Shown: piece after piece, positions 5,081-8,273 of the stretch
Position numbering within the stretch: position 1 is the first letter of the stretch
Layout: each line of letters opens with the position of its first letter
Assembly (NCBI GenBank): GCA_963580005.1
Contig: CAUZJR010000238.1
Coordinates: 1 to 8,273 of the forward strand
From: UBA8437 sp963580005
Lineage (GTDB): Bacteria > Planctomycetota > Planctomycetia > Planctomycetales > Planctomycetaceae
DNA: 8,273 nucleotides
Reading direction: 5' to 3'
Translations under genes and position numbers: made by a program
Notes under the pieces: generated by a model
The model's database searches: none
The model's input: only the letters and a program-made list of their open reading frames with translations
Told to the model about the DNA's origin: nothing

Positions 5081-7217
5081 TGAACTCGCTGGAGTTCAGA
5101 TAGGCCCAGAAGACGTCCTGCAGGCCTTCGGCGAGCGGTCCCGAGGCGGGGGTCTGTCGGGCCTGGGCGGTGGGTCTCAGCGGGAGCATTTCGCCGATCG
5201 CCTTCATTTCGGCCGACGACGGGAATCGTCCCAGCGCCGAGAGGCACAGCCGCTTGACTCGATCGACGTCACTGCCACGAGTGTGCACCACCTGGTGGAA
5301 GTACGACCCGGGCTGCTGCGAAAGTGCTTCGCGAATCAGCGGACCGTTCATCATCATCATCGCCTGGGTGATGGTCCCGTCAAAGTTCACCGCCTCGTCG
5401 TTCTCGTCGGTCTCGAACGAGTAGACAAACTGCGACTGCCAGCGACGCCGGTTGGCCGCCACGCTCTCCCAGTCGCTGGCCGTGATCCGATCGGCCTGCG
5501 TGGCCACCAGCAGCGAATCGTAGAGCTGCTCGACACTCATCGGCTTGGCGTACACCCGGCTGAACAGCGGCGGCCGGCCGGTCGCCGGATCGTCGATGCT
5601 GTTTGCGGCAGTCATTCGGCTGGTCAGGCCATAGGCCCGCGTGCTGCAGATCCAGCGGACCAGTTGTTTGACGTCGAAGCCACTGGCCACGAATTCCCGG
5701 GCCAGCCGATCGAGCACTTCGGGATGCGAGGGCGGGTTGTGGGGCCCCATGTCGTCAACCTGCGTGGTGAACCCCTGACCCAGCAGTCGGGCCCAGGTGC
5801 GGTTGACCATGGCCCGTGCCAGTCGAGGATCACTGCCGCGAGTCATCAGCCTCGCCAATTCGGCCCTGGGGTGTTTGACACCTTCCAGGTCCACTCGCTG
5901 ACCGGCCAGGCCGGCCGGGGCCATGTGCAGCACGCCCTGTCGATCTTCGTAGTACGCCACGCCGTCGGGCGACCCGCTGATCAACTCGAACGCCTCGCTG
6001 CCACGAACCGCCGCGGCACGGGTGCTCTTGAAAAACGCACTCAGGCCGTGGAACTGCTCCTGTCGCGAATCGTTGAACGGGTGGTTGTGGCACTGCGTGC
6101 ACTGGACCTGGGTCCCCAGGAACAGCCTGGCGGTGATCGCAGTGGCTGGCGTGGCGTCGTTGTTGAGATGGGCCAGCAGGAAGTTGGCCGCGCCGTTCTC
6201 GTCGTTGCGACCGCGGGCGGCCACCAGTTCGCCAACCACCTCGTTCCAGGGCCGGTTGCGGGCAAATGACTCACGCAGGAACTTCTCCAGAGACCCCCGA
6301 TTGACCTTACGCCGCGTCCCGCGACCCACCAGCAGGTTGGACCAGACGGTGGTCGAGTGACGGATGTAATCCGAATCGTCGAGCAACCGGTCGATCGCCT
6401 CGGCCCGCTTCTCGGAACGGCGGTCCTTCAGGAAGGCAATCACGTCGTTGGCCGGAGGAATGTGCCCGACGATGTCCAGGTAGACCCGACGCAACCACTC
6501 CGAATCCGAAGCGACCTCCGAGGAGGTGATCTCGTTGTCCTGCCACACCTCGGTGACCCGCTCATCGACAAACCCGACAACTTCAGCCAGCGAACCGGCT
6601 GGCGGCCCGGTCCGTGTCGACGGCGGATTCGAGGTCTTGCTGCCGGGCTTGGTTCCAGTCTTGATCCGGGGCTCGGTCACCGCTTCCCGGGCCGTGCTGT
6701 TCTTGGCCACCTTGTTTGCCGACTGCCGGCCTGGAGCGGCCACGATTGTGGCCGGCTGACGCGGTGCGGTGTCGACGATCACCTTCGAATCGGCACCACC
6801 ATCTTCGATGGCCGGGCCGTCCGGGTCGACGCGGACGATGCCGGATCCTTCGGGTGCGGTCCCGGACCACATGGCGAGCCCGACGGCCGCGACGAGAACC
6901 GCGGCCGCAGTCGCCACGATCGCGGTCGCTCTCCGGCGACCGTGTTCCAAGCGAGTGGCCGCCACGGGAACTGCCACCGTCGCGTCTCTGACACCAACTG
7001 CTTCCTCGGCCGCCTCGGGTTCTTCGACACCCCCGCGGGCGGCGTCCCAGTAGAGCGTGCCGTGCAGCGAGATGTACTCGAGATAGAACTTGCGAGCTTC
7101 CGGGTCGCCGAGCACGAGCTCCTCGAGTCGAGCCGCCTGCTGGCGGTCGAGTCGATCTTCGCACAGCTCCTCGAGCAGCTGCACAAGCTCTTCGTGTTGG
7201 ATATGCGAGACGCTCAT
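5067..7217 (-). CDS. Anti-sigma-like/DUF1549 (PSCyt2)/DUF1553 (PSD1) fusion membrane protein
   Basis: A 716-residue protein. Residues 5-58 form an acidic helical segment with LEELVLGDPEARKFYLEYISLH (two parts, 31-42 and 43-52), like the cytoplasmic N-terminus of planctomycete anti-sigma/FecR-type regulators. RRR at 94-96 precedes one transmembrane helix (about 98-117), which places the N-terminus inside. A Pro/Thr/Lys-rich linker (118-205) leads to DUF1549 (about 213-400: WLRRVYLDIVGHIPP at 241-255, CTQCHNHPF at 373-381). DUF1553 follows (about 446-710: LARAMVNRTWARLLGQGF at 466-483, HPEVLDRLA at 498-506, KPMSVEQLYDSLL at 558-570, MNGPLI at 623-628, LNSSEF at 707-712). The function of these domains is not settled; CxxCH resembles a c-type haem site. 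ATG 7217 is preferred because it forms an ATGA overlap with the sigma-factor stop, with AGGCGA at 7222-7227; a longer frame from 7253 adds 12 unlikely residues. A role as membrane regulator of the adjacent sigma factor is inferred. The 3' end overlaps ligA by 14 bp. Confidence 0.88.
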   Translation of the reverse strand: MSVSHIQHEELVQLLEELCEDRLDRQQAARLEELVLGDPEARKFYLEYISLHGTLYWDAARGGVEEPEAAEEAVGVRDATVAVPVAATRLEHGRRRATAIVATAAAVLVAAVGLAMWSGTAPEGSGIVRVDPDGPAIEDGGADSKVIVDTAPRQPATIVAAPGRQSANKVAKNSTAREAVTEPRIKTGTKPGSKTSNPPSTRTGPPAGSLAEVVGFVDERVTEVWQDNEITSSEVASDSEWLRRVYLDIVGHIPPANDVIAFLKDRRSEKRAEAIDRLLDDSDYIRHSTTVWSNLLVGRGTRRKVNRGSLEKFLRESFARNRPWNEVVGELVAARGRNDENGAANFLLAHLNNDATPATAITARLFLGTQVQCTQCHNHPFNDSRQEQFHGLSAFFKSTRAAAVRGSEAFELISGSPDGVAYYEDRQGVLHMAPAGLAGQRVDLEGVKHPRAELARLMTRGSDPRLARAMVNRTWARLLGQGFTTQVDDMGPHNPPSHPEVLDRLAREFVASGFDVKQLVRWICSTRAYGLTSRMTAANSIDDPATGRPPLFSRVYAKPMSVEQLYDSLLVATQADRITASDWESVAANRRRWQSQFVYSFETDENDEAVNFDGTITQAMMMMNGPLIREALSQQPGSYFHQVVHTRGSDVDRVKRLCLSALGRFPSSAEMKAIGEMLPLRPTAQARQTPASGPLAEGLQDVFWAYLNSSEFITVP

Positions 7218-7855
7218 GGGGTCGCCTGAGCCCGGATCTGGCGGTTGACACATTCCAGCAGAGTGCGGCGGATTCGTGAGAGCGACTGGTAGACCGAGTT
7301 GATCGGTCGCCCGATCAGCTCGGCCACGCTCTTGCCCGATTCCCCCGACGCATATCTCTGCTGGATCAATTCGAGATCGTTACTCTTGAGCTTGCTGAGA
7401 CACACGGCCAGGTACTGACGTCTCTGTTCGAGTTCATCCGCCTGTTCGACCGCGTCGCTGGCGACCTGTCGGACGAATTCGTCGCTGAAGAGGTGCCGGT
7501 CGCGGCGTTGTCGCTGGCGGTACTTCAACACCTCGTAGTTGGCGATCTGGCACGACCAGGCCAGGAAGTTGGTCCCCAGCTCGAAACGGTCGAACTTCCG
7601 CCAGATGATCACGTTGGTCTCCTGGTGAATCTCCTCGGCGTCCACCGGATTGGGGACTTGCGAGAGGATGAACAGGAAGACTCGCCGCTGGTAACGGGTA
7701 AACAGCTTGATGAATTCTTCGCGCGGTGCCACCAGCGTGGTTCCCGACTCGGAACCATCGGCGGAGGATTCGGTGGTGATGCGAACTTCGTTCACCGGTG
7801 ATGAACCTGTTGAGGACAATGTTTTGCCAGGAACACGACCACCCGGCGTCGTCAC
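7214..7855 (-). CDS. ECF RNA polymerase sigma factor (Rhodopirellula/Verrucomicrobium type)
   Basis: A sigma-70 family factor of up to 213 residues, with only the regions that bind core polymerase and the -10/-35 elements. Region 2 spans about 46-118: FTRYQRRVFLFIL (52-64), DAEEIHQETNVIIWRKFD (72-89), then TNFLAWSCQIANYEVL (95-110) and a basic KYRQRQRRDR (111-120). Region 4 spans about 142-207, with helix-turn-helix SVAELIGRPINSVYQSLSRIR (176-185 and 186-196). No region 3 and no C-terminal extra domain is present. The start is uncertain: GTG at 7855 (213 residues) has AGG seven nucleotides upstream but lies in a strong hairpin (7842-7862). GTG at 7795 (193 residues) has ACAGG ten nucleotides upstream and still includes the whole conserved core. 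The stop overlaps the next gene's ATG as ATGA, so the two proteins are probably made together. Planctomycete ECF factors are often paired with membrane anti-sigma proteins, and the downstream fusion protein is the likely partner. Confidence 0.93.
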   Translation of the reverse strand: MTTPGGRVPGKTLSSTGSSPVNEVRITTESSADGSESGTTLVAPREEFIKLFTRYQRRVFLFILSQVPNPVDAEEIHQETNVIIWRKFDRFELGTNFLAWSCQIANYEVLKYRQRQRRDRHLFSDEFVRQVASDAVEQADELEQRRQYLAVCLSKLKSNDLELIQQRYASGESGKSVAELIGRPINSVYQSLSRIRRTLLECVNRQIRAQATP

Positions 7856-7862
7856 CGCCGGG
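7842..7862 (-). terminator. GC-rich hairpin between the DUF1501 and sigma-factor genes (possible terminator or start-site structure)
   Basis: CCCGGCG (7842-7848) and CGCCGGG (7856-7862) form a perfect 7-bp GC stem with a 7-nt loop. Read on the minus strand it lies about 50 nt past the DUF1501 stop. No U-run follows (TGGTCGTGTT), so a normal intrinsic terminator is not well supported. The GTG at 7855, a candidate sigma-factor start, would sit in the loop. It could attenuate read-through or hide that start codon. Confidence 0.3.
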
Positions 7863-7913
7863 CCTGGTTGATGCGATCCAGGACCCCGGAGGTGACGCGA
7901 CGGTGTCAGGCGG

Positions 7914-8273
7914 TCAGCCGATCAACTCCTTGATCGCGGTCCCGCCGTTGGCCAACTTCATCGGGCGACCCCGCTTGGACCGGTGTACGGTCTTGGAGGG
8001 AATCCCCAGTGCGTGCGAGACAGTGGCCCAGATATCGCCGGGGAGGTAGGCCTTCCCGTCAACACGCGTGCCATCGCGGTCGGTCTTGCCGACAGCCTGT
8101 CCGCCCTTGAGTCCTCCGCCGCCCACCATCACGCTCCAACTCGCGGCCCAGTGGTCGCGACCGACGTTGGCGTTGATCCGCGGTGTGCGGCCGAATTCGC
8201 CCATCCACACCAGCACGACGTCATCGAGCATGCCACGCTGGGCCAGGTCGGCCGTCAATGCGGCGATGCCCTG
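7914..8273 (-). CDS. DUF1501 sulfatase-like protein, C-terminal part (runs off the right edge)
   Basis: The last 119 codons of a longer gene are visible; the frame stays open to the window edge at 8273. Recognisable elements are VLVWMGEFGRTPRIN (20-34 of the visible part), GRDHW (38-42), GGGGLKGGQAVGKTD (52-66), DIWATVSHALGIP (80-92) and a C-terminal GRPMKLANGGTAIKELIG (102-119). These are hallmarks of DUF1501, a branch of the alkaline phosphatase/sulfatase fold; the EFGRTP and RDHW segments probably carry metal ligands. The family is usually exported and in Planctomycetes commonly sits next to a DUF1549/DUF1553 gene, so its usual partner may lie upstream, outside the window. Fifty-eight nucleotides separate its stop from the longest reading of the sigma factor on the same strand, so co-transcription is possible. 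Its substrate is unknown. Confidence 0.9.
   Translation of the reverse strand, partial: QGIAALTADLAQRGMLDDVVLVWMGEFGRTPRINANVGRDHWAASWSVMVGGGGLKGGQAVGKTDRDGTRVDGKAYLPGDIWATVSHALGIPSKTVHRSKRGRPMKLANGGTAIKELIG

Noticed and set aside
5349..5360. Four tandem CAT triplets (short microsatellite)
   Set aside because: They encode four methionines in the AMMMMNGPLI segment of DUF1553, at a place where the family has hydrophobic residues before MNGP; no sign of a functional repeat.
5040..6269. Long plus-strand open frame (409 codons) opposite the DUF1549/DUF1553 gene
   Set aside because: It is antisense to clearly recognisable family motifs, has an arginine/glycine/histidine-rich composition and no domain.
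6357..7229. Plus-strand open frame (290 codons) opposite the N-terminal half of the fusion gene
   Set aside because: No domain or ribosome-binding site; the minus strand encodes the membrane helix and a frame coupled to the sigma gene.
7814..7834. TGGCAAAACATTGTCC on the minus strand, resembling a sigma-54 promoter before the sigma-factor gene
   Set aside because: The spacing of the GG and GC elements is wrong by one base and the -12 GC is absent.

Overview
The window looks like a GC-rich planctomycete chromosome, probably Pirellulales-like. The main evidence is on the right: a DUF1501 sulfatase-like protein, a Rhodopirellula/Verrucomicrobium-type ECF sigma factor, and a protein carrying DUF1549 (PSCyt2) and DUF1553 (PSD1) domains. 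These families are expanded mostly in Planctomycetes and their relatives. The organism call is inference from gene content; no rRNA or tRNA gene is present. No mobile element or CRISPR array was seen.

Left part (1-1797): an envelope/glycan region. A glycosyltransferase-39-like membrane protein runs leftwards off the edge (start at 601). It is divergent from gmd (811-1797, GDP-mannose 4,6-dehydratase), with about 210 bp between them. This gap holds a candidate sigma-70-type promoter (679-708), a leader hairpin (720-766) and a good Shine-Dalgarno site (801-805). The dehydratase makes the activated 6-deoxyhexose precursor. The partner reductase that would finish GDP-fucose or GDP-rhamnose is not recognisable in the window.

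Middle part (1798-5080): on the same strand as gmd come a classical short-chain dehydrogenase/reductase (1851-2678), a small two-helix membrane protein (2731-3069) and ligA (3041-5080, NAD-dependent DNA ligase). Gaps are 53 and 52 nt, then a 29-nt overlap, so gmd-SDR-small ORF-ligA could be one transcription unit. Their functions do not form an obvious pathway.

Right part (5067-8273): everything is on the minus strand, convergent with ligA through a 14-bp tail-to-tail overlap. In transcription order it is the C-terminal end of a DUF1501 protein, an ECF sigma factor, and a 716-residue membrane protein that begins at an ATGA overlap with the sigma gene. That last protein joins a short anti-sigma-like N-terminal segment, one transmembrane helix, a disordered linker, and an exported DUF1549-DUF1553 module with a CxxCH motif. 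The coupled sigma factor/PSCyt2-PSD1 fusion is the most interesting arrangement here. It suggests a transmembrane signalling pair in which the enzyme-like, possibly haem-binding, outer domain controls the sigma factor. This is a hypothesis from architecture and gene overlap only.
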